From: Xestospongia muta
Lineage: Eukaryota > Porifera > Demospongiae > Haplosclerida > Petrosiidae
Assembly: GCA_963693285.1 (NCBI GenBank)
Contig: OY848918.1
Location: 20,285,484-20,349,483, forward strand
DNA length: 64,000 nt
Direction of reading: 5' to 3'
In this document: in pieces, positions 38,604-52,406 of the stretch
How the letters are laid out: each line of letters starts with the position of its first letter
Position numbering within the stretch: position 1 is the stretch's first letter
The notes under the pieces: model-generated
The model's database searches: none
What the model saw: the letters and a program-made list of their open reading frames with translations, nothing else
Told to the model about the DNA's origin: nothing
Position numbers and translations under genes: made by a program

Positions 38604-38945
38604 TTAATAGCAAATATTGATATTGTTGTAAGGTAGCCTTACATTCCTTGTATAAAACACCTTTTTTAATGAAGGACTCAACTCAAGTCAGAGTATAAGT
38701 TATATACCACAAAGCCAAAACTAGTCAAACAGAAGAAGACATGGTTACTGATACAATTAAACTAACAAATACACTTAATAGCAAATATTGATATTGTTGT
38801 AAGGTAGCCTTACATTCCTTGTATAAAACACCTTTTTTAATGAAGGACTCAACTCAAGTCAGAGTATAAGTTATATACCACAAAGCCAAAACTAGTCAAA
38901 CAGAAGAAGACATGGTTACTGATACAATTAAACTAACAAATACAC
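38604..38945 (+). repeat. 171-bp direct repeat, two copies
   Basis: Units 38604-38774 and 38775-38945, both starting TTAATAGCAAATATTGATAT, are abutting and essentially identical. It sits exactly where the right tandem copy lacks the 684-bp segment, so the two events may be linked. Confidence 0.9.
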
Positions 38946-39589
38946 TAGTTAGATTCATTGGAATAGTATCTACTGATGATGGCTTTAATTATTGGGCAAC
39001 AAACCAGAAAGATTAGTTTTATCTTCTAGTTTGGCCTTATGTATAGACTACGTGGTTTCTATACAAGTCTTTTAAGTTATTGTAAGTACAAGGCCTTTTC
39101 ATTAGTATGGCATCATCAGTTATATGTGATCAGCAAGATATCATATATATGCTTAATAATTATTTCTTAATAATGACGTTAACATGACTAACCAAATATA
39201 ATATCATTATTCAAATGACAGATATGCAGATACTAAAAACTAAATATCAACTTATGATTTCTGATTCCTTGGATAAATCCATTCTTCAATGATTGAAAAC
39301 TAATTTTGTGGTTTTACAAAATCATGAAATCTCTAAGTCAAATGATAGTATTGTCTCATTATAATGGATGCCTGTGTTACCATAGGTTAATCAATATGGT
39401 ATAAGCCCAATACTGAGTTACTATAGAGCCAACACAATATGTACAGAGACAAGTAGAAGCTAAAAATCTTTACTTAAAAATTTCTGATATTTTAACAAAT
39501 ACATTCTCACTGCATAATTTATTGTTTTATAATAGTACAACATATTAACAATTGTACAGTCCATATTTCACATCAATTCTCGATTCCAT

Positions 39590-39845
39590 AATAATACAAA
39601 CTACGTGACCAGTAAAACAAAGGACAAAAAAAGAAAACTAAACACTGATTTAGCTACAAAATCTATTCACTACATGTACATTATTAACATTGTTCCTTGT
39701 CCAATTTTTGACTTTGTGAATTCCTTTTTTTATTGTGAATCAGCAACCTGGATTGTCACTTTTGCTTTTAAATGATCAACTCTAGGTGGACGAAGAATGT
39801 CAACATGAAAATTATTGGGATTGGTTGACCCAGGCAGTTTAGTAA
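39590..39845 (-). pseudogene. Small-protein relic (type B), fragment 3
   Basis: Tandem-duplicate copy of the fragment at 35760-36010, with the same stop after VADSQ. Not functional. Confidence 0.5.
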
Positions 39846-42219
39846 CTTTAAGCTAATCCCTCTACTTAATAAACATGTTTGATTAAACTTTAGCAACTGG
39901 CATTTTGTCATTTCAACCATGGTATTTTTTACTAGAATCTCAACATTTTAGTTACCATAAAGCTACAATTAGTCTAACTCATTTTGTATAAGGCCAACTA
40001 GAAGCTAAAAAATATATACCCTTTATAGTCGTCCAATAACTGAAATTATGAGCAAGAGATAGATACTATTTCAACTTAACTAACTGGGTTTGTTCAATTG
40101 AAAAAGTATCTGTTTATAGTTTCAATTGAAGCCATGATTCAATTACTTTTAGCAACGTGGGTGTAAAAGGAATGTGCATGGTTGTAGTTGACTTTATGCA
40201 TATTGAGTTACACTAGTATTGCCCTTGTAGGAACTAAGAATTAGAACCAGAAAGATTAGTTTTATCTCCTAGTTTGGCCTTATGCATAGACTTCAGTTAG
40301 TTTAATTGGAATAGTATCTTTTCATGGCTTCAATTATTGGGCAATAAACTACAATTAGTTTTAGGTCCTGGTTTGGCTTTATACATAGACTATGTGGTTC
40401 TTATATAAGTCTTTGAGATATTGTAAGCACAAGTGCTTTACATTAGTAGGGCATTATCAATTCTATGTGTTCTGCAAGATATCATATACAAGCTTAATTA
40501 TTATTTCTAAAAATAATTGTGTAATTTATTGATTTATAATGTACAACTTGCCAACAAATAATATATTTATTTTATTTCATAGGACTAGAACACTAGTCCT
40601 CATGAGCTCCTTACTTTATCCTCCATGCAATGGAGACAACAGTTAAAGGGAATTTACAAGAGAGCCATAAGTGAATGTGAACAATACAGACATATTAAGT
40701 GGGTATGGTAATCTAATAGCAATTACTTGTATTGAATGAATTCAGGATGTAAGTACAACAAGGACAAAATTTAAGAATCTACATGTAAGAGAGAAACAAA
40801 ACAAATAAGAGTGAGAAAAAAAAACAAACATTTGTTCATTTCTCTTCGTTCCCATGGGATTAAATTAATGTACTATTAATGTTAGTAGGAATATATGATG
40901 AAAAGTATGAGGAAAGGAGTGGGAATCACCCATGCATTAATGAGATAATTTGGTTGTGTTTCCATGGTAACAGATATACTATATATAAACACAAATTGAA
41001 AAGTAAATAGGCTGTTCATTTTGTAGCTAAGTAAGCAAAATGCTCAACAACTTTATAAGAAAGACTATCATACGTGTACTTTGTATCAATATAATTTTCT
41101 TAACTGTCAACATCTTGTTCAATTATAACAAAATTAAACATTAACATAACATGAAAGATGGCTCATCTAACATAAAAAAGAGACTTCTGATGATATAATA
41201 AACTTTGTTATAACCTCGACTTTGTTTATGATAACAAGTCTTGATGAACTGATCTAGTGTGTGCGGCAGAATTCACGTTGCTAACCTGAGAGACATTTTC
41301 TGGAAAGCAACGTTGGATTTAAGGTGCTAAAGTGAAACTATAGCAGCAGGAGCGTGTCTATACTCTTCTCTCCTTCATGTAGTATCTAAATATAGTACAT
41401 AGGAAAGAGTTAAATTATGCATCAGGTCTGATGTCAGTGACAATTCAAATCATATCAGTTATGTATGACATGGCATCTTGGGTGAGGGTCCAGATCGAGC
41501 TCGAACAATCAGAACATATGGTCTCGTTACATCTTTGAATCAGAACGACACACTTGTAATGAAATTCATTACTTTTTAATAATATTCATATCTTTTCAAA
41601 ATTATAACTATCAATTCAGTAAATATTTGAGCAAAACAAAATTTTTACTTGAATAGTCATATACCAAACGTTTACTTATCATATGACACAAACTGGTCAC
41701 ACATGAACTACTGACAGAAGACACAATAGAGGAAGAAGAAAAAAATAGTTATGAGTTCAAGAAGTAGATATTCAAACTATATAAGTAGAGGTAACCTTTT
41801 GTTGTGGTTTATATTTTCAACTCCCTTGCAATATAGGTATAAGTGAAGGCTGAGACCCAAGTACCTGGAATGGGAATGAGGTGGTAGGTCAGAAAAGAAT
41901 ACATGTAACAGTATAATGTATATTTGTGTGATACATCTGAATGAGAATGTCCCTTTAATTAACAATTTAATTAATTATCGATTTATATAAGGTGTCCTTT
42001 ATCAACATGTACCTTAACACTGGAGTGAGCTGTTCAAATATAAATGTCAAAGCACAACAGTCTTCCTGTTGTCATCAGTAAATTATTACTAGGATATAGA
42101 TTAATTAATTGTCTCACCTTTGACCACTGTTTTTGTTACTTTTATCATGTCAAAGATACATCTATATTGAAATATCTCACCTTCCACTTTACCAAGCTCT
42201 GTAACAATTTTAGAAAACA

Positions 42220-42890
42220 TTTATAAATAATTAATGTACTAAACCTCTATTAACTAGTAAATGAAAGGGTTGTGCTAGTATCCCATATAGATATTATCCT
42301 AATGGAAACAGAAAATTATATTATGTTCACATTGAAATAACCGCTATCTTAGTTTATAGTTCTGGCTAGGAATGAAATAAGGAGAGATATTTGCATTATT
42401 CAAAGCTTTACAAGTCTATTAATTTATTAATAAACTAGAGCACTAACTATTTAGAAAACTTGTAAACCAGAATACCATATAAACTGAATAGAATTCTTTG
42501 CATTCCACCATGACCTGGCATCACACATAATTTACATATTATTAATGAATGTTCACGCAAGTGTCTTTAGCTTTGGAAGAAATGTTCAGAAACTGTCGAA
42601 ATAACTTTAATAGTATAATTATATTAAATTAAGAAGAGACAACAGAACTACAATAAATTTCAGTTTGAATCATTAAACCTTACAACTATGATGCCATTCC
42701 CAAGTAAGCTAGATTTATTCAAATTACACTAAACCATAATCATTCTCAACATGAACAGAGTACAGATATACAAATACACACATTTACTACAGGAAGATAA
42801 TGATACATTCATATAGTTATTTATTGTACATAAGCTGTCCTCATTCAGACTGTACTTTTAGTTTGAGAGGTCATGATGTCATCATTTACC
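42220..42890. other. Intron-like sequence in XRN2 copy 2
   Basis: Non-coding and AT-rich. It contains sequence related to 25750-26220 and 43500-43930, that is, repeated copies of one XRN2 intron. No gene. Confidence 0.5.
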
Positions 42891-44598
42891 TGCTATATAA
42901 CTTACACATTTTTAACATCAACAAATCCATTATGAGTCAAATAACCCTATATTAAAGGGATAGAGGAAGTACGCATTATAACAAATATAAGGATTTACTT
43001 TTAGTGATGGTAAGAAATCTTTATACAAAGTAATGAGTCTATCAATAGCTCCTTCTATGAAAGAAAGAAAATTGCATAACAATGTAAATATATTATATAC
43101 ATGTCATATTATAATGCTATCTATTACATTATTTACCTGATTTGTAGTGAAGGAAGATGTGATAAGAAGTCATTGCCAACAAAAAACACATAAGATCTCA
43201 ATCATGTCCAGTTGAACCATGCTGTTTATGAATATATTCCATTATCTTGTGATCTCCTTCACCAGGGACATTAGCGTCAGATAGTATGACCTATATCATA
43301 TAGACAATTATTATATCAATAGATGAATGATAGGATGATATGGACACATAAAGTACATGAGCAAGTAAATGGATAAATAACAGTGTGAAATGGATACATA
43401 ACTGTATAGAGAAGGTAATAAAAAGGTACAGATATTTACTTCCCTATGTATTTATATATATTAACTTATTTTTGGTACAATTATACTGTTTACATTGAAT
43501 AAACAATAATTCAGTTTTATAACTCTTACTGGGAATGAGCTAGATAGAAATGGTATGGTTCATTCAAAAGCCCTTAAAAGTCTACAATTTTAGCAAAAAT
43601 TAGAACGCTAGCTATCTAGGTAAGTTGCAAACAGAAATCCTATATAAAGTGAATAGTATTCTTATTCCACTGACATCATACATAGTTTGCAATTATTAAT
43701 GAATACATGCTCAAATCTTCTCTAGCTTTTGCAAAAAAGTTCAGAAATTATCAAAAATATCTTTAGTAGTAAAAATAAGAGACAGCCATAAAAAATATGA
43801 AAAGCTTCAATATGACTCACAACACTTTGAAATTATGACACCATGCTCAAGTAAGGTTGATGATGTAAGTCATATTAGAATACCACTAAACCACAATCAT
43901 TCTCAATGTGAACAAAATATACAAGAACTATATTACAAATATATAAAATTATACATAGAAATTTAAGAAAGTTGAAATGCTATTGTCAAGAATGGCTAGT
44001 AAAGTCATTGAATCTTCTTAAAACTCTGCTCTATAGCAGTTCATAATACGAGCAGAACTAGCGAGTAAAAGATAGTCTATGCTTCTATTTGAAAGATCAT
44101 TACCACAACCAGTGCTGTCACAACAGCCATTTTGCATTTTTCACTCTCTAACACATGCTCATTTCTAAGTAATGTCTCCCTCATCCACATTCCTGCTGTG
44201 TGAGTTCTATATGCACTTGTCTGCAGACCCTCTCTAAGCAAAAGGTCAACAACACCATACTAGATTACAAGTACAATGTACAATATTTGAAATATAACAT
44301 ACCATCAGCTCCATATAGACAATGATGAGTGTTTGGGTCATGTCCAGGTGAAGCAAGTTGCTTACGAATATAGTCCATTTTCTTGTGTTCTCCTTCACCA
44401 GGGACATTAGTGTCAGATAGTATGACCTATATCATACTTATTGTAATTTTTCATTTTTTACCTAATTTGTAGTGAAGGAAGATGTGGTAAGAAGTCATTG
44501 CCAACAAAGAAACACATAAAAAACCTAATCATCAGTAACTCTTTCAAAATCGTATTTAAAACTTAAAGCATCTATCTTTAGATCTCTTTGAAGATACT

Positions 44599-44703
<105 letters not shown>

Positions 44704-46624
44704 CCTCATCAATTACTAAATGATACTCACTTCTCTCAGGACATTTATTCTAATAGAAATAAACTGTTTCTCTTGAGCAGTACTAGAAGTAGCTAGCTCA
44801 TCAAGCTAAAATACGAAAAGAAATTTCATTCTCACAAGTTATAGAAATCGCATATAATACATTACATACATACACAAAGGAAAAGAGAAAATTATCTTAC
44901 ACATGTACTAACCTCTCCTTGTTTGACTCTAACTTCACCAGTACATTCCTTCATAGTATGACCTGTAACCATGGTAACAATATTCATCACATGACAATCA
45001 CAAGATACATACTCACCATATTGATTGCAGACTTCACATGGACGTGGCTTGTTTGGTTTGAACTCTTCTCTTAAAATAGTAAAATAAGGCTCATGTGTAG
45101 CTAACCCCAACATTATTAAATCAGCTACATGGACAGAATAAAAACATTACAACATCGATTACATGTCGTCAGCATTGTTGTCCCTTCACAATAAGAGAGG
45201 AAGTGTATAGGAACACCGCATAAAGGACTGATATAGTTAGTAAAAATCTTGTAAGCCATTGATATGCCTCATGCACTTATGAGCTCCTCTTTTTCACATA
45301 ACAGATATTCTATGTGAGTCAACAATGGCTAGTAACGTCGTTGAATCTTCTTAAAACTCTGCTCTATAGCAGTTCATAATACGAGCAGAACTAGCAAGTA
45401 AAAGATAGTCTATGCTTCTATTTGAAAGATCATTACTACAACCAGTGCCGTCACAACAGTCATCTTGCATTTTTCACTCTCTTAACACATGCTCATTTCT
45501 AAGCAATGTCTCCCTCATCCACATTCCTGCTGTGTGAGTTCTATATGCACTTGTCTGCAGACCCTCTCTAAGGAAAAGGTCAACAACACCATACTAGATT
45601 ACAAGTACAATGTACAATATTTGAAATTTAACATACCATCAACTCCATATAGACAATGATGAGTGTTTGGGTCATGTCCAGGTGAACCACGTTGCTTACG
45701 AATATAGTCCATTATCTTGTGTTCTCCTTCACCAGGGACATTAGCATCAGATAGTATGACCTATATCATATAGACAATTATTATATCAATGGATGAATGA
45801 TAGGATGATATGGACGCATAAAATACATAAGCAAGTAAATGGATACATAAATATACAGAGAAGTAAATAAAAAGGTACAGACATTTACTACTCTTTATAT
45901 TTTATATATTACCTTATTTTTGGTACAACTATACTGTTCACATTGAGAACGAACAATAATTCGGTTTTAAAACTCTTACTGGGAATGAGCTAGAGACAAA
46001 TGGTTGGTTCATTCAAAAGGCCTTTTAAAGTCTTCAATTTTAGCAAAAATTAGAGCACTAGCTATCTAGATAAGCTGCAAGCAGAAATCCTATATAAAGT
46101 GAATGGCATTCTTCTTATACCACTGACATCATACATAGTTTGTAATTATTAATGAATATTTGCTCAAATGTTCTCTAGCTTCTGCAAAAAAAGTTCAGAA
46201 ATTGTCAAAAATATTTTTTGTAGTAAAATAAGAGACAGTAGCAAAAAAAACATAAAAAGCTTCGATATGACTCATAAAGACTTTTAAATTATGATGCCAT
46301 GCTCAAGTAAGGTTGATGATGCAAGTCATATTAGAATACCACTAAACCACAATCATTCTCAATGTGAACAAAATATACAAGAACTATATTACAAATATAT
46401 AAAATTATACATAGAAATTTAAGAAAGTTGAAATGCTATTGAAGTTATTGTACAATACATGTACATATGTTTACCTTTATACCCTTCCATGCTGGGTTAT
46501 TGTTCATTCTATCATGTATGTAATATTGTAGACATATTGCAAGATTAGCCATGAATGATGTACCCTGTAACATAACAATATAGTACATGTCAAAGGCTGG
46601 GGATATACATATATATCTACTAAG

Positions 46625-46640
46625 TCTCTCTCTCTCTCTT
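46625..46640 (+). repeat. Short CT tract beside XRN2 exon 5
   Basis: A run of CT units lies just inside the donor of the exon 46648-46759. A similar CT/CA tract (about 47112-47146) lies beside exon 3, so simple repeats adjoin several splice sites of this gene. Confidence 0.7.
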
Positions 46641-47112
46641 CACTTACTGGAGTAATACAATTGCTATCAAAGTGAGCATTGTCTGGTTTTAATGGTGGCA
46701 GTTCACAACCACTCTCTCTAAGTTTACTACGAATACGCTTAATCTCTTCCAACTTATCTCTATATTGAAAGATATAATAAATTTCTATTAAAATCAATTT
46801 TATGAAGATTTTCGTGCTAGAACATAAATACATGTTAATATATGCAGTAGCACAAAAGGTAAATGTAATTGTACATAAACGTTTTAAACAATGGATAAAA
46901 GAGAAAATTAATAATAATAATATGTTGTTTTATAAGTTGTTTACAATGTACTATTAACTGTAAAGACACAATAATGTATATTAACGGTAGAAGTACATAT
47001 ACAGCATACAATGTATTAACATACTTAGCTTCTAGAGCAGATCTAAATCGACGTGATCTCTGTTGGTTCATTTTAGCTCGAGGAGCCTAAAAAGAGTAAA
47101 GCAGTGTGAAGG

Positions 47113-47147
<35 letters not shown>

Positions 47148-48179
47148 GATAGCCTTACCACTCCATCAATGGCCATGTAAAGGAGTTTACGAGGACGAAC
47201 AATATTAAAGATTCTATCAATATATTCAAATATAGCTTCCATCATCTCATCTTCATTTTCTGGAGCAGGTCTGAAATTGAGCAAGAATATAAATGTCATA
47301 TATCTACTGTCTTTATAGCAATACTTTGTCAATCAAATATAAAGAATTTGTTACTACTGAAGAAAAAAGAACCAAAACATGTTAGAGCAACACTAGGATT
47401 TTTCACAAGTTGATTTTCACTAAGACTTGATCAATCATGTCCAAATGGCACAAACTCACAACATACAACAATATATGAGATCATAAAAACAGGAATTGGT
47501 ATGTTGTTAGTTGGGACAAGGTCTAAAACATTTTTAGATCTGCTTAGCATGCTTTATATGTGAGACCAAAGAAAACATCTCTAAGACTTAATACACAATG
47601 ATATATAATATATCAAAAGTTACACAAACCATACACATTATGAACATACATGAATATTGTACATATTTACAGGTCAAACCTGTTTATCTTACTTGTCTTC
47701 AGGATGACAACATGGATGGATGATACCATTCATATCAAGATAAAGATTATCAAACTCCACTTCATTGGGATTAGGGAGTGTAGCATCAACCGGTATTTTT
47801 AACCCTTGAACAACCTTCATCTATAAAATATGTATACAAGTATTCATGGGAACTTAAAGTAAGTTGTACATGTAAATATAGTGTATATTACATATACATG
47901 AGTCACGTGACTTGACTGATAGGTTAAACAAAGTCTACGCCTTTGATCAATAGTATATGAACTACCATTGAATCACTCATCAAAAAGTAAAATACTGCTT
48001 ATATTTTAGGTACACGTAGGTTTTTTATAAGTATTAATACGTTCCATACCTTCTCTTCTACACAGTGTACCACAATAGAAGGATATTTTCGAGAGAGCCA
48101 TCGGAAAAAGGCTGGAACTCCCATCACAAACTTGATAAACCCACGTGTTACAACAATGCCACGCCCAGTTATTAATGCC

Positions 48180-48760
48180 CAAACTTTTAATCATTATTGA
48201 AGTTCAAAGGTTAATTGCCATCATTTTGCAGTCATAGGAACGAATTATCTAGCTAACCTACCTGATATATACAAGTAAGATACAAGCGAGTCACTGAGTG
48301 AATGAGTCACTATTCATTGAAATACTCCTGTATTTATTTTTTTAATCAACAGTGATGCAACCAAAAGCTATTTATAAATTACAATTGACTAAAACCATTT
48401 AATCTTTACCAATTAACTCACATGGATATGTATTACAGGATTTATTATTAGTGTAGAATATTTCTTTAACAGAGGTTGAGTTATTTACATAGAGAAAACT
48501 CAAATGCTCAACACTTTCATGATAAAACTTAGTTGAATCACAACCAAACATGATCAATGATTATGTTGTTTTATATTCTTTAAGTTCAGTTTTCTAGTTT
48601 ATTGATTACATATTATGAAATGTATAGTGATACAGTGTGACAGTACCCTATTTCCGAGTAAATTAATCTTATTGACATTATATCATCATTTGAAAAAAAT
48701 ATTTTTAAAAACAAACTACATGATCAATAAAACAAAGGACTACACATGAAAACTAAACAC
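48180..48760. other. Upstream flank of XRN2 copy 2
   Basis: Non-coding, nearly identical to 27640-28230. Part of the same duplicated segment; nothing else recognised. Confidence 0.6.
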
Positions 48761-48764
48761 TGAT

Positions 48765-49139
48765 TTAGCTACTAAATCTAGTCACTACATGTACATTATT
48801 AACATTGTTCTTTGTCCAATTTTGACTTTGTGAATTTTTTTTTATTGTGGATCGATCAGCAACCTGGAATGTCACTTTTGCTTTTAAATGATCAATTCTA
48901 GGTGGACGATGAATGTCAAGATGAAGAAAATTATTAGGATTGGCTGTCCCAGGCATCTTACTACCTCTTATATAAAGATATACATCCTCAGACAATTCAA
49001 AATTAATTTTAAATTTTTCACCTGGGAAGTTAATAATGTTGTAACCTCTTACATTATTATTTTTGCTGGTTTAGTCTACATTCATGTCAGTAGGTGTTTT
49101 TTTGAAGAAGGAATTCATTGGAACCTTTCTTTTTAACTG
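48765..49139 (-). pseudogene. Small-protein relic (type B), fragment 4 (longest)
   Basis: The minus strand reads LKRKVPMNSFFKKTPTDMN, one stop, then NFPGEKFKINFELSEDVYLY, MPGTANPNNFLHLDIHRP and IDHLKAKVTFQVAD. The last part aligns with the C terminus of the intact protein at 30834. The segment at 50326-50650 has the same order with different disruptions. These fragments therefore come from one ancestral protein with an extra helical N-terminal part, now decayed. No function can be named. Confidence 0.5.
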
Positions 49140-49370
49140 ATCTACCAAATGTCTGTTTGAAGATCTTTATATTACCTTTTAGATGTGTGGTCACTTTATG
49201 TATATAGATGGCTTCCTGATGACTAAGACATCTGAGTTGTAGTTTAGGACAACTATCAACTTATAATGGAAGTATGTCGTGTCTGACATACTTGTCCCTG
49301 ATACTTTGACTTTATTAGAACTACTGCTCAATAATTTTTGAGTTCTACAATCTCTAAAAATTAAACATAT

Positions 49371-49399
49371 TATATATATGTATATATATGTATGTATAT

Positions 49400-49475
<76 letters not shown>
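49371..49475 (+). repeat. TA-rich microsatellite, block B
   Basis: GTATATA units followed by pure TA runs; counterpart of 28832-28918. Confidence 0.9.
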
Positions 49476-49479
<4 letters not shown>

Positions 49480-49989
49480 TCAATTAAATTATGCTATATA
49501 TGGAGTATACACTGTCTAAAATTAATTAAAATAAGTCTATGATGTTCAATCATGGTTAACTCTTGGGACAAACCCATTAATGAAAGTCATCTCTAATATT
49601 GAATTATGTGATCCTATAAAAACTTTATCTTGATACACAAAATCCCTACTACTATGATGCCATGCCTAAGTAACATTGATTGCATTGTCACACTTAAAAT
49701 TCCACTAAATGGCACTCATTCCCAATGTGACATACATGTACCATATATAGGAAGATAATGATAGATTCATATATTTACTGCTGTACATTCAAAATATAAT
49801 TTTATAATCTACGCAGTCCTGATACCATCATTTATCTTTTGTTATTCATACCAAACTTATAGAGAGAGGTTGTGAACTGGCACTATTAAAGCCACTTTGG
49901 TATAGTAATTCATCATGGCTTCAATTGATGCTATAAGCAGATACTATTTTAATTGAAACTTATCCAGTTAGTTAAGTTGAAATAGTATC

Positions 49990-50325
49990 TACCTCTCTCT
50001 TATGGTTTCAGTTGTTGGACCAAAACTACAAAGAGTACTTTCTGGCTTCTAATTGACTTTATACATATTGAATTAGACCAGTTTTGGCTTTGTAATAACT
50101 CAATATTGGGCTTACATTATATTGATGAGATTATGGTAATAAAGACAATGGTTGAAATAACAAAATCCTATTTTAAGTGCAACTGTTTAAATGTGTCATC
50201 ACTCAGTCTACATCTTTCTGGTGTGAAAATTTTTCCCATATTGTGCAACAGCCTCTCCACTGGTGAAGATGAAGAAGGTACTCCAAGAGCTTTGGTATGC
50301 AAGTTTCACAAGAGATAGACACTTC
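49990..50325 (-). mobile_element. hAT remnant, copy B (cut off)
   Basis: Same sequence as 29500-29790, ending abruptly at about 50322, where it joins a new copy of the type-B relic. The hAT dimerisation relic is on the minus strand at 50222-50285. The join is the border between blocks B and C. Confidence 0.5.
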
Positions 50326-50650
50326 TAGGTGGACGAAGAATGTCCACATGTAGAAATTATTGGGATTGGTTGTCCCAGGCTGTTTAGTATCTTTAATATA
50401 AAGATATACATCCTCAGACAATTCAAAATTTATTTTAAAATTCCAGCTGGGAAGTTAATAATGTAGTAATCTCTTACATAACTCTTTTTGCTGGCTTAGC
50501 CATACATTCATGTCAGTAGGCAGTTTCTTGAAGAAGGACTTCATTGGAACTTTTCTTTTTAACTGATCTACAAATGTCTTTTGAAAGATCTTTATATTAC
50601 CTTCTAGAAGTGTTGTCACTTTATGTTGTAGATGGCTACCTGATGACTAG
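50326..50650 (-). pseudogene. Small-protein relic (type B), fragment 5
   Basis: The minus strand reads HLQHKVTTLLEGNIKIF, then VDQLKRKVPMKSFFKKLPTD, MNVWLSQQKELCKRLL, a stop and shift, then NFKINFELSEDVYLYIKDTK and PGTTNPNNF. It gives the best view of the ancestral N-terminal part, and has a Trp where fragment 4 has a stop. It begins at the block junction, so its own C terminus is replaced. Confidence 0.5.
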
Positions 50651-50728
50651 TTGATAGTTGTCCTAAACTACAACTCAGATGTCTTAGTACTAAGACATCT
50701 GAGTTGTAGTTTAGGACAACTATCAACT
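50649..50728. repeat. Perfect 80-bp palindrome without spacer
   Basis: The 40-bp half ending in GTCTTAGT is followed directly by its exact complement, with the centre between 50688 and 50689 (TTAG|TACTAA context). Related blocks at about 28690-28725 and 49225-49262 contain only one arm, so the palindrome was probably made in this copy by a fold-back event. Confidence 0.95.
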
Positions 50729-50849
50729 TATAATGGAAGTATATTCTTGTCTGTATGTCATGTCTGGCATTCTTGTCCCTGATACTTTGACTTTATTAGA
50801 ACTACTGCTCAATAATTATTGAGTTCTATAATCTCTACAAACATATTAG

Positions 50850-51090
<241 letters not shown>

Positions 51091-51599
51091 TCAATTAAAT
51101 TATGCTATATATGGAGTATACACTGTCTAATATGAATCAAATGAAGTCTATGATGCTCAAATATGGTTAACTCTTGGGACAAACCCATTAATAAAATAAA
51201 CTCTAATATTGAATTTGTGATCCACTAAAAACGTCATCCTGATACAGAAAATCCTTACTACTATGATGCCATGCCAAAGTAACATTGATTGCGTTGTCAC
51301 ACTTAAAATTCCACTAAATGGCACTCATTCCCAATGTGACATACATGTACCATATATAGGAAGATAATGATACATTCATATATTTACTGCTGTACATCAA
51401 AATGTAATTTTATAATCTAGGCAGTCCTGATACCATCATTTATCTTTTGTTATTCATACCGAACTTAGAGAGAGAGGTTGTGAACTGGCACCATTAAAGC
51501 CACTTTGGTATAGTAATTCATCATGGCTTCAATTGATGCTATAAGCAGATACTATTTAACTGAAACTTATCCAGTTAGTTAAGTTGAAATAGTATCTAC

Positions 51600-52406
51600 C
51601 TCTCCCTCATGGTTTCAGTTGTTGGACCAAAACTACAAAGAGTATTTTTTGGATTCTAATTGACTTTATACATATTGAATTGGACCAGTTTTGGCTTTGT
51701 AATAACTCAATATTGGGCTTACATTATATTGATGAGATTATGGTAATAAAGACAATGGTTGAAATGACAAAATCCTATTTTAAGTGCAATTGTTTAATTG
51801 TGTCATCACTCAGTCCACATCTTTCTGGTGTGCCTTCTTCATCTTCACCAGTGGAGAGGCTGTTCAGCAATACAGGAAAAATTTTCACACAAGAAAATTT
51901 TTCCTGTATTGCTGAACAGCCTCTCCACTGGTGAAGATGAAGAAGGTACTCCAAGAACTTTGGCATGCAAGCTTCACAATAGATAGACACTTCTACGATT
52001 CTCTTTCTAATACTTGGCTGGATTTGTGTCCATGAAGACACAAGGAGCTGCTAAGTAATCATCTGTGTTTGAATGGCTTTGGAAAAAGGAGTGGTTTAGT
52101 CTCAGGATGATCGAAATAAAGCTAAATAAGGTTTCGCTCTTCTTTATATGTGGTTCCAAACTACCCTCAACATGAGCTTGGGTAGTGTTAGCTTTGTTGA
52201 TTTGATGAATAAGATTAAAAAGGACTTACAGGTACTTCAATGTACTTACAAGTATATTAGTACTTGTAAATACCTCCCTTAGTACTTGAATACAAGTACA
52301 AGTACTGTGCAGAAATGAAGAAAGGATTTAAGTGTAAATACAAGTACTTTCATTGTTGTACTTATAATACTTAAGTACAAGTACCAATGTACTTGGCCAT
52401 TGCCTG
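51600..52406 (-). mobile_element. hAT remnant, copy C
   Basis: Counterpart of 29500-30192. It keeps the clearest hAT C-terminal dimerisation motif, GVPSSSSPVERLFSNTGKIF, on both strands because this part is an inverted duplication (51833-51946). The AAGTACAAGTAC-rich end and a terminus-like TTGGCCATTGCCTG close it at about 52406. No DDE core is present. Confidence 0.55.
51833..51946. repeat. Inverted repeat, 54-bp perfect arms, 6-base loop
   Basis: Arms 51833-51886 and 51893-51946 are exact complements around ACACAA. Copies A (about 29690) and B (about 50222) have only the right arm, joined to GGTGTGA / GGAATGA sequence. Confidence 0.95.

Larger units (their letters stand above)
38167..41987 (+). 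repeat. Tandem duplication, right copy (about 3.8 kb)
   Basis: Nearly identical to 33826-38166 outside the large indels. By eye I find fewer than about ten single-base differences over roughly 3.2 kb, for example within 39000-39900. An identical 62-codon minus-strand frame occurs at 37959-38147 and 41777-41965; the identity reflects recent duplication, not gene conservation. Confidence 0.92.

Noticed and set aside
37959..41965. Identical 62-residue minus-strand frames at 37959-38147 and 41777-41965 as a conserved gene
   Set aside because: They are identical because the whole region is a recent tandem duplication; part of the sequence is a decayed XRN2 exon border.
33826..41987. CRISPR-like or centromeric array
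   Set aside because: Only two large units and one 171-bp pair; no short regular repeats with unique spacers, and the context is animal.
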